A stretch of 64,000 nucleotides of DNA from Streptomyces finlayi (GCF_014216315.1 NZ_CP045702.1:7192001-7256000); one strand, 5' to 3'; counted from the stretch's first letter, positions 47,182 to 55,890 are shown. The notes: generated by a model not told the origin, from the letters alone. Numbers and translations are program-made.

Positions 47182-47381
47182 GGCAGATCGCCCCTCTTGC
47201 GTGTTCGCTTCCTTCCAGCTTCCCTCGCGGCCACCTGTACCGGATAGGTGCTGACCGGCCACCGGCTCGGGACCACATGGCCCTGCACCGCACGGCCCAT
47301 GAGGGGCGAGGATGGTGGTGAACGACTGGGCGGTCAGCGCGCTCCCGCTCCGCGGTCCAGCTCACCAGGGAGATGATCGTG

Positions 47382-47708
47382 ATGATGTTCTGGTTCGACC
47401 ACGATGTCAGCGGCTGGGGCTGGTTCGTGATGTCGGTCGGCATGATTGCGTTCTGGGCTGTGATCATCACCGCCGCCGTCCTGCTCTTCCGGGCCTTGGG
47501 CCGCGCCACCGAGCCCACCCGAAGCCCCGCCGCACCCTCGCCCGAACAACTGCTCGCGGAGCGGTTCGCCCGTGGCGAGATCGACGAGGAGGAGTACCGG
47601 CGGCGCCTGGACGCGCTGCGCGTCTCCGGTCCACTCCCCCAGCATCCGCCGCCGACCCGCGGACCGCACGCGGCCGGGAACGGACGTCTCGGGAAGAAGG
47701 CGCCGTGA
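47382..47708 (+). CDS. SHOCT domain small membrane protein
   Basis: About 108 residues. One transmembrane helix (MSVGMIAFWAVIITAAVLLF) is followed by the short SHOCT motif (SPEQLLAERFARGEIDEEEYRRRLDAL). SHOCT modules are thought to mediate oligomerisation; function unknown. A histidine/aspartate N-terminus (WFDHDVSGWGW) could bind metal (inference). ATG 47382 has an AGGGA site at proper spacing; starts at 47373 and 47385 are alternatives. Its TGA overlaps the next ATG. Confidence 0.8.
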   Translation: MMFWFDHDVSGWGWFVMSVGMIAFWAVIITAAVLLFRALGRATEPTRSPAAPSPEQLLAERFARGEIDEEEYRRRLDALRVSGPLPQHPPPTRGPHAAGNGRLGKKAP

Positions 47709-47953
47709 TGCACAACAACAAGAGTCACGGCGTGTACGCGGTCGCGCTCGCCATCGCGTTCGTCGGTGCGTCGGCGCTCGGTGTCCCCCTGGGGACGCTC
47801 GCCCTCCTGGCCGTTGTCGCCGCCTGCCCGCTGATGATGTTCCTCATGATGCGCGGCATGCGCGGCGGCTACGGGGACGACCGGTCCATGGACGAGCGCG
47901 ATCCGCTGCGCGGGGCACGACCACCATCAGCACCCGGACCTGCTAAGCCTTGA
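47708..47953 (+). CDS. DUF2933-type small membrane protein
   Basis: 81 residues. A hydrophobic pair of helices (VYAVALAIAFVGASALGVPLGT, LALLAVVAACPLMMFLMMRGM) with a Cys-Pro-Leu-Met-Met motif matches DUF2933, often found beside copper-resistance genes. Coupled to the SHOCT gene by a TGATG overlap. Met/Cys-rich segments are consistent with a role in copper handling (inference). Confidence 0.8.
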   Translation: MHNNKSHGVYAVALAIAFVGASALGVPLGTLALLAVVAACPLMMFLMMRGMRGGYGDDRSMDERDPLRGARPPSAPGPAKP

Positions 47954-47991
47954 CCAGGTCGGCCCCGCCCGGAACAGGGCGAGGCGGCGCC

Positions 47992-48264
47992 ATGAGCGTG
48001 TCGGCAGCCGTCCTGTTCGGCGCACTGATCCTGGCCGCGATTATCTACGGCCTCGCGTGCATGGTCGCCCCCGCCGAGAGCCGCTTCCCGCCCCCGGCCC
48101 GCCGCCGCGGGAGGCGGGTTGGGGGTGTGGGACGCCCGCCACCATCGCCTCCGCCTCGGTGTACGCCGCCGAGATCACCCCTTCGGTACGTCCCCGCCAC
48201 CCGAGAGCAGCACCTCATTCCGGGAGAGCAGGTCCTGACCAGCACGGGGCACCACGGCACGTGA
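47992..48264 (+). CDS. Hypothetical small membrane protein
   Basis: About 90 residues. One clear N-terminal transmembrane helix (AAVLFGALILAAIIYGLACMV) is followed by an Arg/Pro-rich tail that looks less coding-like. The 3' half may be out of its original frame. A GAGG ribosome-binding site precedes ATG 47992. No family recognised. Confidence 0.4.
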   Translation: MSVSAAVLFGALILAAIIYGLACMVAPAESRFPPPARRRGRRVGGVGRPPPSPPPRCTPPRSPLRYVPATREQHLIPGEQVLTSTGHHGT

Positions 48265-48326
48265 TCGAACTGCCGCGCATGACTCTCGCCCGGACAATGG
48301 AAGTGGTGCTCGGTAAGGAGGTCACC

Positions 48327-49103
48327 ATGACCAGCATCACCCAGCGCGTCACCAACCTGTTCCGGATCAAGGCGAACAAGGCCCTGGACGAGGCCGAGGA
48401 TCCGCGTGAGGTCCTGGACTACTCCTACGAGCAGCAGTTGCAGATGCTGCAGCGCGTGCGGCGCGGGGTGGCCGATGTGGCCACCAGTCGCAATCGGGTC
48501 GAACTCCAGCTCAATCGCCTCCAGCAGTCCACCGACAAGCTCCAGGGCCAGGCGGAGCAGTCGCTGGCCGCCGGGCGTGAGGACCTGGCCCGCGAGGCAC
48601 TCAGCCGCCGCACGGCCGTGGCCGTGCAGATCACCGACCTGGACGCCCAGCACACGTCGCTGAAGGATCAGGAGGACAAGCTCACGCTCGCCGCACAGCG
48701 GCTGGAAGGGAAGGTGGACGCCTTCCGGACCCGCAAGGAGACGATCAAGGCCGGCTACACCGCGGCCGAGGCCCAGACCCGTATCACCGAGGCCGTGACG
48801 GGCATCGGCGAGGAGATGGGCGATGTGGGGCTGGCCATGCAGCGCGCCCAGGACAAGACCGAGCAACTGCAGGCACGCGCCGGCGCGCTCGACGAACTCA
48901 TCGCCTCCGGTGCGCTGGACGACGCCACCCTCCCTGCCGGCCGGGACGACATCCAGGCCGAGCTGGAGCGCGTCACCACGGGCCAGGACGTGGAGCTCGA
49001 ACTGGCCAGGATGAAGGCACGACTGCCGGCGGGTTCCGCCCGGTCCGCCCCGCAGGCGGTGGAAGCCGCCCAGGCCCGACCGGAGCAGGAGGAGAAGTCA
49101 TGA
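48327..49103 (+). CDS. pspA: PspA/IM30 family membrane-stress protein
   Basis: 258 residues, almost entirely coiled-coil helices, opening with ITQRVTNLFRIKANKALDEAEDPREVLDYSYEQQ, the PspA N-terminal helix that contacts lipid. PspA/IM30/ESCRT-III proteins oligomerise on and protect damaged membranes. A near-perfect AAGGAGGT site lies before ATG 48327. The next gene starts inside its stop (ATGA) and encodes a PspA-associated protein, so they form an operon. Confidence 0.92.
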   Translation: MTSITQRVTNLFRIKANKALDEAEDPREVLDYSYEQQLQMLQRVRRGVADVATSRNRVELQLNRLQQSTDKLQGQAEQSLAAGREDLAREALSRRTAVAVQITDLDAQHTSLKDQEDKLTLAAQRLEGKVDAFRTRKETIKAGYTAAEAQTRITEAVTGIGEEMGDVGLAMQRAQDKTEQLQARAGALDELIASGALDDATLPAGRDDIQAELERVTTGQDVELELARMKARLPAGSARSAPQAVEAAQARPEQEEKS

Positions 49104-49378
49104 TCATGCGGATTCTCGGCGAGGGCCAGTACGACATCACCGACGAGCACCTCGACCGGCTCAACCACCTGGACTCCGCCGTGCAGAAAGCCGCCGACGC
49201 GGGTGACGAGACGGCGTTCGCCTCCGCCCTGTCGGCTCTGCTGGACGCCGTACGCAGCCTTGGCACACCGCTGTCGAACGAGACGATCACGCCGTCGGAC
49301 CTGGTGCTTCCCGACGAGACGACCAGCCTGCCGCAGGTACGCGAGCTGCTGTCCGCCGAAGGTCTGATCCCAGGGTGA
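49100..49378 (+). CDS. pspAA: PspA-associated protein PspAA
   Basis: 92 residues. It opens MIMRILGEGQYDITDEHLDRLNHLD and closes DETTSLPQVRELLSAEGLIPG, the pattern of actinobacterial PspAA domains genetically linked to PspA. Probably a cytosolic PspA partner. Translationally coupled to pspA. Confidence 0.88.
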   Translation: MIMRILGEGQYDITDEHLDRLNHLDSAVQKAADAGDETAFASALSALLDAVRSLGTPLSNETITPSDLVLPDETTSLPQVRELLSAEGLIPG

Positions 49379-49411
49379 CGGACTGGGGGACGGACCGATG
49401 CGGGGATGACG

Positions 49412-49830
49412 ATGCGCAGCCGCTTCGAGCCCGACCGGCAGCTGACCGCACGCATGGCGGTCAGGATGTTCCTGCTCGGTGCTCTGTACGTGGCGTTCAT
49501 CGCCGCGCTGATCGTGCTGCTGAAGTCCGTCGTCCTGGTGGGCGTCACCGCTGCTGCCCTGCTGGGGGCTCAGTTCTGGTACTCCGACCGGATCGCCCTG
49601 TACGCCACGCGCGGCCGTCACGGCCGAGGAACAGCCACACTGCATGGCGTCGTGGAGCGGCTGTGCACGAGCACGGACATACCGAAACCGCAGGTCGCGG
49701 TCTCCGACATGGACGTGCCGCTCTGGCCGCGGCGATGCTGACCGCCGGAACCGTCCGTCATGGCCTCGGCGCTGACCAAGGTCAGCGGTGACATCGCCCG
49801 CATCCCCACCGAGGACGCCCTGCTGGCCAC
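49412..49830 (+). pseudogene. HtpX-like M48 metalloprotease remnant, catalytic domain missing
   Basis: Residues 1-105 match the HtpX start: MRSRFEPDRQLTARMAVRMFLLGALYVAF, FWYSDRIALYATRGR, PKPQVAVSDMDVP. The frame then runs into unrelated codons and a stop at 49741. About 20 bases further, another frame shows ASALTKVSGDIARIPTEDALL, a piece from beyond the HEXXH site in HtpX. The zinc-binding HEXXH segment is deleted. In actinobacteria, HtpX commonly follows pspA/pspAA, so this was the third gene of that unit. Confidence 0.75.
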
Positions 49831-49837
49831 CGCCGCC

Positions 49838-50223
49838 TCTCTCGCGGTGACGCGACCGTCTTCGACGCCCGCCAACGGGGCCTCTACATCGCCGCGCACA
49901 TCCTGATCGCCCTCACCTACGGCCTCATCGGCGTCCTCCTCGGTCCGCTGTTCGGGCGCGTCGGTGGGGTGCTGATCGCCTTCCTGCTGCCCTTCATCGA
50001 CCTGGGCATCGAGCAGAGCCCCATGCTCCAGCCCGACCCACCCACCTGGGCGCACGCCCTGCCCGGCTACGGTTCCACCCGCGTCCTCGTCGATGCCGCC
50101 GTCACCCCCGGCTTCGACGAAACCGGCCCCTGCTCATCGCCCTGGCCTGCCGGGCTCACCCTCGCCGCCACCGCTCTGCTCCGCCATGTCATCGCCCCGG
50201 CTCGCACCGGACGGACGTCATGA
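49838..50223 (+). pseudogene. C-terminal fragment of an ABC-2 type permease
   Basis: Open frame reading ATVFDARQRGLYIAAHILIAL, GLIGVLLGPLFGRVGGVLIAF, FIDLGIEQSPMLQPD and LPGYGSTRVLVDAAVTPGFDE, ending GLTLAATALLRHVIAPAR. This is the last part of a Streptomyces ABC permease. A short stretch near 50128-50155 (CSSPWPAG in place of LLIALAWLAG) suggests compensating frameshifts. No start or ATPase gene is present; it directly abuts the HtpX remnant. Confidence 0.6.
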
Positions 50224-50278
50224 CGAGCAGACACCTGGACGGCGTGGCGCCTGCAAGCAGGAAGTGTCCAGCGCGTAC

Positions 50279-50294
50279 AGGTATGTCAGGTATG
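50279..50294. promoter_or_regulatory. Direct repeat AGGTATG N2 AGGTATG before the DUF305 gene
   Basis: Two AGGTATG heptamers nine bases apart, 31 bases before the DUF305 ATG, in an otherwise empty 100-base promoter region. Candidate regulator site or -10 region; the regulator is unknown. Confidence 0.3.
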
Positions 50295-50324
50295 ACCTGA
50301 TCCTTTCGATCCGAGGAGCCGTAC

Positions 50325-50954
50325 ATGAGGACCACCCGATTCCTGCACCGCCGTACCGCCCTGGCGGCCATCGTCGCCGTCTCCGCGCTCTTCCTGACCG
50401 GATGCGGTGACGACGGCAACGGCTCTGCCGCCACCTCCCCCAGCCCCACCACGTCCATCTCGGTCCCGGCGGGCGAGCGCAACCAGGCAGACGTCGACTT
50501 CGCACAGGGCATGATCCCGCACCACCGCCAGGCCGTCATGATGTCCGACATGGCCGAGACCCGGGCCTCCTCCGAGGACGTCAAGGCCCTCGCCGAGAAG
50601 ATCAAGAAGGCGCAGGAACCGGAGATCGCGACCATGTCCGCCTGGCTGACGGCCTGGGGTGAAGAGGTCCCCCAGGGCATGGACGGGATGGACGGGATGG
50701 ACCATGGTGACGCCTCGTCCATGCCCGGCATGATGAACGACCAGCAGATGGACGACATGCGCGGCGCCTCCGGCAACACCTTCGACACCATGTTCCTCAC
50801 CCAGATGATCAAGCACCACGAAGGTGCCGTCGTCATGGCCGAGACCGAGAAGAAGAAAGGCGCCTACGGCCCCGCCAAGGAACTCGCCGACGACATCGTC
50901 ACCGCCCAGAAGGCGGAGATCATCCAGATGCGGGAGCTGCTCGGCACCAGCTGA
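50325..50954 (+). CDS. DUF305 family lipoprotein, candidate periplasmic/surface copper binder
   Basis: 209 residues. The signal peptide ends in lipobox LFLTGC (Cys27). The DUF305 domain has paired histidines in QGMIPHHRQAVMMSDMAE and TQMIKHHEGAVVMAETE. A Met/Asp/His insert (QGMDGMDGMDHGDASSMPGMM) separates the halves. Proteins of this family occur in copper-resistance clusters; the His/Met arrangement suggests Cu(I) binding at the outer membrane face. It lies a few kilobases from the copper P-type ATPase. Confidence 0.88.
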   Translation: MRTTRFLHRRTALAAIVAVSALFLTGCGDDGNGSAATSPSPTTSISVPAGERNQADVDFAQGMIPHHRQAVMMSDMAETRASSEDVKALAEKIKKAQEPEIATMSAWLTAWGEEVPQGMDGMDGMDHGDASSMPGMMNDQQMDDMRGASGNTFDTMFLTQMIKHHEGAVVMAETEKKKGAYGPAKELADDIVTAQKAEIIQMRELLGTS

Positions 50955-51122
50955 CCTCGGCGGGCGCAGGAGGCAGGCCCTATGTCGCGGGCAAGCGGGC
51001 AAGCGGACAGGTCGGGGACGGTCCCCGTCATAGGAACTTGTCGCATAAGCCCCGTCACTGTCTTGTCCGCCCGCCCGACCGGCGCGTGCCGCCCTCGGCT
51101 CGGACAAGCGGCAAGGACGGAC

Positions 51123-51427
51123 ATGACCAGCATGACGAACGACGGCCCGCAGATCACCGGCGGAGTCGACACCCACGGCCTGACCCACCACGCCGCCGTG
51201 ATCGATTCGGTCGGCCGGCACCTGGCCGACCGCGAGTCCGAGGCCACCATCCGCGGCTGTCGTGACCTGCTGCAGTGGATGCGTGCCCATGGCGCCCTGA
51301 CCGCGGTCGGGTGGAGGGGACGGGTGCCTAAGGCGCCGAGCTCGCCCGGGTGCTGACCGCGGCCGGCGTCACCGTCGTCGACGTGGACCGCCCCGACCGC
51401 AAGACGCGGCGGCAGCAGCCCCCGTAG
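51123..51427 (+). pseudogene. IS110-family transposase remnant
   Basis: The frame starts MTSMTNDGPQITGGVDTHG, then HHAAVIDSVGRHLADRE and RDLLQWMRAHGALTAVG. This is the RuvC-like N-terminus of IS110-family (DEDD) transposases. After ~51320 the sequence continues only in another frame (AELARVLTAAGVTVVDVDRPDRKTRR). The C-terminal half is absent, so the element is dead. Confidence 0.7.
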
Positions 51428-51530
51428 CGGGTCACTCGGACCGGCGCCTCGACACCGGTAGGGCGGCGGCGCGCGCGGACGTACGCCCGAGGAATGGCAG
51501 GAACTCACGGAGCGGCTACCACTGCTGACG

Positions 51531-52019
51531 TCACCGAGGGCGGCGTCCCGGTTCCGGGTCCCGGTCCGACGGCGGCCATACGTAAGGGAGGTCGTCCGGG
51601 ACTCCGGTGAACCGGCCGCGGTAGTGGTCCGGGTCCTTGCGGAGCAGTGCGGACTGATGGCTGCGATGGAACTCGGGTGTGCCGAGCCAGGGCGGAAGTT
51701 CCCCTTCCGCGCCGAGCCGTGCCTGTGAGCGCACGAGCGCACCGGGCCGATGGGCCAGGAAGTCCGACATCAGGGTCGCGGCACAGGTGTCCGGGCGCCC
51801 CTCGGCCGTCCACGCGGCGCAGATGTCCAGCCCGTACCGGACCAGCGCCTCCTCGTAACCCGCCCACATGCGGACCGCGGGATGCCTGCGCCAGCCGTAC
51901 CCAGGCACGGTCAGACCGCGAAACACCTGCAGCGCTTCCACCCGCTGCTTGCCGAGCCGTCTGGCGTCCAGGACGGCCGCGGATTCCGTGAAGTCCGGAA
52001 AGGGAAGAAAAGTCTGCAT
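51531..52019 (-). CDS. MSMEG_6728/Pyr_excise-type protein (T4 endonuclease V-like family)
   Basis: 162 residues, opening MQTFLPFPDFTESAAVLDARRLGKQRVEALQ, then YGWRRHPAVRMWAGYEEALVRYG and HRSHQSALLRKDPDHY. This pattern belongs to the Pyr_excise family, related to pyrimidine-dimer DNA glycosylase, although activity of the actinobacterial members is not established here. The second half contains the WLGTPEFHRSHQSALL motif. Separate promoter region; converges with nothing. Confidence 0.82.
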   Translation of the reverse strand: MQTFLPFPDFTESAAVLDARRLGKQRVEALQVFRGLTVPGYGWRRHPAVRMWAGYEEALVRYGLDICAAWTAEGRPDTCAATLMSDFLAHRPGALVRSQARLGAEGELPPWLGTPEFHRSHQSALLRKDPDHYRGRFTGVPDDLPYVWPPSDRDPEPGRRPR

Positions 52020-52114
52020 ACGGCCTGTCTACCCGTGCGGACACTGTCCCGCGCCCCGCCCCGCACTCCGGCCCGGGCCCGCACCCCGTCCCGGGCCCAC
52101 GTCACGCGCGAGGC

Positions 52115-52190
52115 CCGGTAGCCAGGGGTCCGGTAGCAGGGGTCAGGGAATCGGGGTCAGGGAGTCCGGTAGTCGGGTCTTCGGGTCGGA
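52115..52190. repeat. Degenerate short tandem repeats in an intergenic gap
   Basis: The 52020-52190 gap contains three CCGGTAG motifs and two GGGGTCAGGGA motifs alternating, in a strongly GC-skewed low-complexity stretch. No gene seen. Confidence 0.5.
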
Positions 52191-54326
52191 TCAGGACGCG
52201 GGGGAGGACGGCTTGGGCTCTCCCGCCGGTTCCTGTTCCGGGCGACGGCTCAGGGCCCCCGGCCACCACGCCTTCGGGCCGATGTCCCTGACGAGAGCGG
52301 GAACCAGGAGGGACCTGACGACGAGCGTGTCGAGGAGGACGCCGAACGCGACGATGAACGCGATCTGGACGAGGAAGGCGAGGGGAATCACGCCCAGCGC
52401 GGCGAACGTGGCGGCGAGCACGACACCGGCCGAGGTGATGACGCCCCCCGTCGCCGTGAGACCGCGCAGCACCCCCTCGCGCGTACCGTGCTTCAGCGAC
52501 TCCTCCCGGACGCGAGACATGAGGAAGATGTTGTAGTCGACACCCAGGGCCACCAGGAACACGAACCCGTAGAGGGGTACCGAGGCGTCCGTGCCGGAGA
52601 AGCCGAAGACTCCCTGGAAGACGAGCGCGGACACCCCCAGGGTCGCCAGGAAGTTGAGGGCCACGGTGGCCACCAGCAGAACCGGCATCAGGAGGGAACG
52701 GAGCAGTCCCACCAGGATGACCAGAATGATCGCCAGTACGACCGGCACGATCAGCGTGCGGTCGCTCTCCGCGGTCTGCTGGGTGTCGTACTGCTGGGCC
52801 GTGTACCCCCCGACGAGTGCGTCGGCCCCGGGTACCGCGTGTACGGCCTCACGCAGCCGGGCGATCGTCTCCTTCGCCTCGTCACTGTCCGCCGGTGCCT
52901 GGAGCGTCGCGTTGATACGGACCTTGCCGTCGGCCACCAGCGGTGCACCGCCGCCGGGTCGCCCGGATGCCGTGACGGGACTCGCGGCCGCCACGCCCTC
53001 GGTCGCGGTGGCCGCCGCGGTGACCTGGTCCACCGTGCCTGCGGCGGCGATGACGACGGCAGGGTTGCCCGACCCGCCCGGGTAGTGCTTGCCCAGGGTG
53101 GCCTGCGCGGCGACGGAGGGCGCGTCGTTGACGAAGAGTTCGTCGAGAGGGACCCCCTTCGATTCCAGCGTCGGGGCGAAGGCCGCGCACGCGAGCAGCC
53201 CGGCGAGGGTGACGGCCCAGACCTTGCGCGGGGCCCGGTCGACCAGGGCGGCGACCCGGGGCCACACGCCTCGGCCGCCGCCCTTCCCGTCGGTGGCACC
53301 GGCAGGCTTCGGGCGCGCGGGCCAGTAGGCGCCGCGGCCGAGCAGTACGAGTGCGGCAGGGAGGAAGGTGAGGGAACTGAGCACGGCGCAGACGATGCCG
53401 ATGGCACCCACCGGTCCCAGCGCGCGATTGTTGGTGAGATCGCTGAGGAGAAGCGCGATCAGGCCGAGGGCGACGGTGGCGGCGCTTGCCACGATCGGGC
53501 CGGCGGACTCGCGTACCGCCGCCCGCATGGCCGTCACCCGCTCGCCGTGGCGCTCCAGTTCCTCCCGGAAGCGGGCGGTGAGGAGCAGGGCGTAGTCGGT
53601 GGCGGCACCGATGACGAGGATGGAGAGAATGCCCTGCACCTGACCGTCGACGCGGACGATGTCCCGCTCGGCCAGCGCGTACACCACACCGCACGCGAGG
53701 CCGAGTGCGAGGACGGCGCCGATGATGATGACGAACGGGAGAAGGATGCTGCGGTAGACCAGGAGCAGGATGATCAGGACGGTGGCCAGGGCGACGCCCA
53801 GCAGCAGGCCGTCGATGCCCGCGAACGCGTCGGAGAGGTCGGCCTGACTGGCCGCGGGCCCGGCGAGGTGAACCGTCGTACCCGGTACCTGCCCGGCTGC
53901 TTCGGCCACCTCCTCCAGTACGACGGGCAGTTGGTCGCCGAGATCCGGACGGAGCTGGACGACGCCCTGGAGGGCCTGCCCGTCCTTGGACGGAACAGCC
54001 GGCGATGCCTGGCCCACGGTTCCGGTCAGCCCCGCGAGTGAGGCAAGTGCGCCGGTGGCCGACGCCCGCTGCTGTGAGGTCACTTCGGCGCCGTCGGCCG
54101 CGGTCCATACGACGATCGCCGGAAGGGTCTCGTCCTGACGGAACGCCTTCTGTGCCTCGATGGCACGGGTGGACTCGGCGTTCTGCGGCAGGAAGGCCGC
54201 CTGGTCGTTGGTGGCGACCTCGCCGAGCTTTCCGGCGTAGGGGCCGAGCGTTCCGCCGACTCCGAGCCAGGCGACGAGGAGGGCCGCGGGGACGAGCCAC
54301 CGCAGAAGCCGAGAGGGGCTGGACAT
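52191..54326 (-). CDS. MMPL/RND-family transporter
   Basis: 711 residues with about twelve transmembrane helices in two MMPL halves. The conserved proton-relay regions are visible as IGAATDYALLLTARFREEL and VALGVDYNIFLMSRVREE. Two large extracellular domains follow TM1 (residues ~30-180) and TM7. MMPL proteins export lipids, siderophores or drugs; the substrate is unknown. The ATG at 54326 has an AGGAG site. A MarR regulator is encoded divergently-adjacent upstream on the same strand, and a dyad operator lies between. Confidence 0.9.
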   Translation of the reverse strand: MSSPSRLLRWLVPAALLVAWLGVGGTLGPYAGKLGEVATNDQAAFLPQNAESTRAIEAQKAFRQDETLPAIVVWTAADGAEVTSQQRASATGALASLAGLTGTVGQASPAVPSKDGQALQGVVQLRPDLGDQLPVVLEEVAEAAGQVPGTTVHLAGPAASQADLSDAFAGIDGLLLGVALATVLIILLLVYRSILLPFVIIIGAVLALGLACGVVYALAERDIVRVDGQVQGILSILVIGAATDYALLLTARFREELERHGERVTAMRAAVRESAGPIVASAATVALGLIALLLSDLTNNRALGPVGAIGIVCAVLSSLTFLPAALVLLGRGAYWPARPKPAGATDGKGGGRGVWPRVAALVDRAPRKVWAVTLAGLLACAAFAPTLESKGVPLDELFVNDAPSVAAQATLGKHYPGGSGNPAVVIAAAGTVDQVTAAATATEGVAAASPVTASGRPGGGAPLVADGKVRINATLQAPADSDEAKETIARLREAVHAVPGADALVGGYTAQQYDTQQTAESDRTLIVPVVLAIILVILVGLLRSLLMPVLLVATVALNFLATLGVSALVFQGVFGFSGTDASVPLYGFVFLVALGVDYNIFLMSRVREESLKHGTREGVLRGLTATGGVITSAGVVLAATFAALGVIPLAFLVQIAFIVAFGVLLDTLVVRSLLVPALVRDIGPKAWWPGALSRRPEQEPAGEPKPSSPAS

Positions 54327-54357
54327 TGCACTCCTGGTGGGGGTGAGGGGTGTCTCT

Positions 54358-54379
54358 TGATCAGAGACTATCTCGATCA
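54358..54379. promoter_or_regulatory. Dyad operator between MarR gene and MMPL gene
   Basis: TGATCAGAGA and TCTCGATCA form an inverted repeat with one extra A, centred about 43 bases upstream of the MMPL start. Likely the MarR binding site. Confidence 0.55.
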
Positions 54380-54430
54380 TTGAAAGACTTTTCGGCAGTA
54401 CCTGCCCGTTCGGATGCAGCGCAGGCGACT

Positions 54431-54916
54431 CTATTGCCGCAGCCGGTCCAGTTCCTCGTTCAGGATGGTCAGGAACCGGAGCACGGTCGTGAGCTCGGCA
54501 CCGCTGAACTGCTCCTGCGTGCGGGACGTGGCCGCGGCGAGGGGCATGAAGGTGTTCCGGGCGGCCGACCTGGCATCCGGGAGGTAGTGCAGATGCACCA
54601 CGCGGCGGTCGGAGCTCTCGCGGGCTCTGCGGATGTGCCCCGCCCGCTCCAACCGGTCGAGGCAGGCGGTGACCGCGCCCGACGTGAGGCCCAGATGGTG
54701 GCGCAGACGGCCCGGAGTCAACGGTGTCTCCGCGTCCAGGATCGCGGCAAGTGCCTGGATGTCCGTGGCGTGCAGCCCCTGCTCGGCCGCGAAGGCGTGG
54801 GTGAGCCGGTTGATCTCGCCGTTCATGTGCCGGAGCTGCACCGCGAAGGCGCGGAGCTCCGGACCGCTCGCCTGCGCGGCGAACTCCGCCGCCGTTGTCT
54901 TTCCTGTGCTCGCCAC
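54431..54916 (-). CDS. MarR family transcriptional regulator
   Basis: 161 residues. Winged helix: HATDIQALAAILDAETPLTPGRLRHHLGLTSGAVTACLDRLERAGHI, then the wing SSDRRVVHLHYL. The gene reads in the same direction as the MMPL exporter and ends 104 bases upstream of it, so it probably represses that transporter. GTG start at 54916; ligand unknown. Confidence 0.9.
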   Translation of the reverse strand: MASTGKTTAAEFAAQASGPELRAFAVQLRHMNGEINRLTHAFAAEQGLHATDIQALAAILDAETPLTPGRLRHHLGLTSGAVTACLDRLERAGHIRRARESSDRRVVHLHYLPDARSAARNTFMPLAAATSRTQEQFSGAELTTVLRFLTILNEELDRLRQ

Positions 54917-55411
54917 GCGTTCAGCCTATAGAGGCGCTGCGCCCCTGGGGGCGTCGCAGGGCGGAGCGGGTGACCATGATCCCCGGCGCGTCCGCCATCG
55001 ACTCCGCCGCGAGCCACGCTCGTGCGGCCGAGGCCGACGAACTCGCAGGGGCAGCGACCTCACCCGCACTCACTGTGTCGGGCCGGTAGTCCGGCCGCCC
55101 GAAGAGCGGGCCGGACGCGGAGCGCTTCGCGGCCCGTGCGCGCACCTCTGCCGGGGCCCGGCCCGTAGGGCGGCCCTGCCGGGGCGTCCCCCCGCTCCTG
55201 CACTGCCGTCGTCCCGCCCGGCCGTCGCCCCGCACCGCCGTCGCCTGTGATGCCGCAGGTCAGCGGGGTGAAAGGGCGTGGTGACCGGGCGTCGGCAGTG
55301 GCCGGTGTGCTGCCCGGAATTTCATGGTTCCCGTTTCGAACAGGCGCCGACGAACGGGGGTACCCAGGGCACTTGAACCGCCTCACCGAGATTGGAGGAA
55401 CCACGACCCGA

Positions 55412-55428
55412 GCTGCCGACCCGGCAGC
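55412..55428. repeat. Hairpin 1: 7-bp stem, 3-base loop
   Basis: GCTGCCG and CGGCAGC (55412-55418 and 55422-55428) around ACC. Confidence 0.7.
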
Positions 55429-55450
55429 CGGACCACCGGCTTCCTGGGCG

Positions 55451-55489
55451 GTCCGGCGTACGGATTGACGGGCGGTCCGTACGCCGGAC
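55451..55489. repeat. Hairpin 2: 14-bp perfect stem, 11-base loop
   Basis: Arms 55451-55464 and 55476-55489 are perfectly complementary and contain the CGTACG element that recurs in the neighbouring sequence. Confidence 0.8.
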
Positions 55490-55513
55490 TGATGCCGTGC
55501 GCCCTCCGTACGC

Positions 55514-55569
55514 CCGCCGGGTGGTGGATACGCCGCCGGGTGACCGGCGGCGTATCCACCACCCGGCGG
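55514..55569. terminator. Hairpin 3: 26-bp perfect stem, 4-base loop (GTGA)
   Basis: Arms 55514-55539 and 55544-55569 are fully complementary with no bulge. It ends five bases before the stop of the DUF6131 gene read on the minus strand and can act as its terminator. The arm is about twice the length of the other terminators in the window. Confidence 0.85.
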
Positions 55570-55574
55570 CGCAT

Positions 55575-55730
55575 CTACCAGTAGTGCTTTCGTCCGGCTA
55601 CGGCGTGCCCCATCGATCCGAGGATCCACAGGACGATTCCGATCACCACGAGCACGATCCCGATCGTCCACAGAATGGAAATACCGGCTACGAACCCGAT
55701 GACGAGAAGAATGACTCCGAGCAAGATCAC
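55575..55730 (-). CDS. DUF6131-type short hydrophobic protein
   Basis: 51 residues: two transmembrane helices (ILLGVILLVIGFVAG, TIGIVLVVIGIVLWILG) and a polar end (AVAGRKHYW). The pattern matches the small DUF6131 membrane proteins of actinobacteria. A GTG start with a GGGAG site lies upstream. Function unknown; neighbouring CsbD gene suggests general-stress expression. Confidence 0.82.
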   Translation of the reverse strand: MILLGVILLVIGFVAGISILWTIGIVLVVIGIVLWILGSMGHAVAGRKHYW

Positions 55731-55890
55731 GGTCCGCTCCCTTCTCGCATAGCTTTCATCCCAGTTTGGCCCCAACTGGGCGCAGCGGCAACCGCCTCCT
55801 GGGAGACCCCGCACGCAGGTTCGGCACCGGCCGGAAGGCCGATGCCGAACTGTGGTTTTCAGGGAATGGCCGGGGCTGGGCGCGCGGTGC

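Larger units (their letters stand above)
54917..55574. other. Intergenic region with a triple-hairpin cluster
   Basis: 658 bases without a supported gene. The first ~480 bases show no recognisable protein. From 55412 three inverted repeats follow one another (see separate entries). Confidence 0.6.

Noticed and set aside
47182..47381. CsoR/CopY operator between the copper ATPase and the SHOCT gene
   Set aside because: Only a weak CACCT...AGGTG inverted repeat is present; it does not match known copper-repressor operators well enough.
51428..51530. Short coding-like segment TPEEWQELTERLPLL
   Set aside because: Too short, no start or ribosome-binding site, and no recognisable family.
52488..54041. 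517-codon plus-strand frame opposite the MMPL gene
   Set aside because: Antisense artefact with no recognisable motif.
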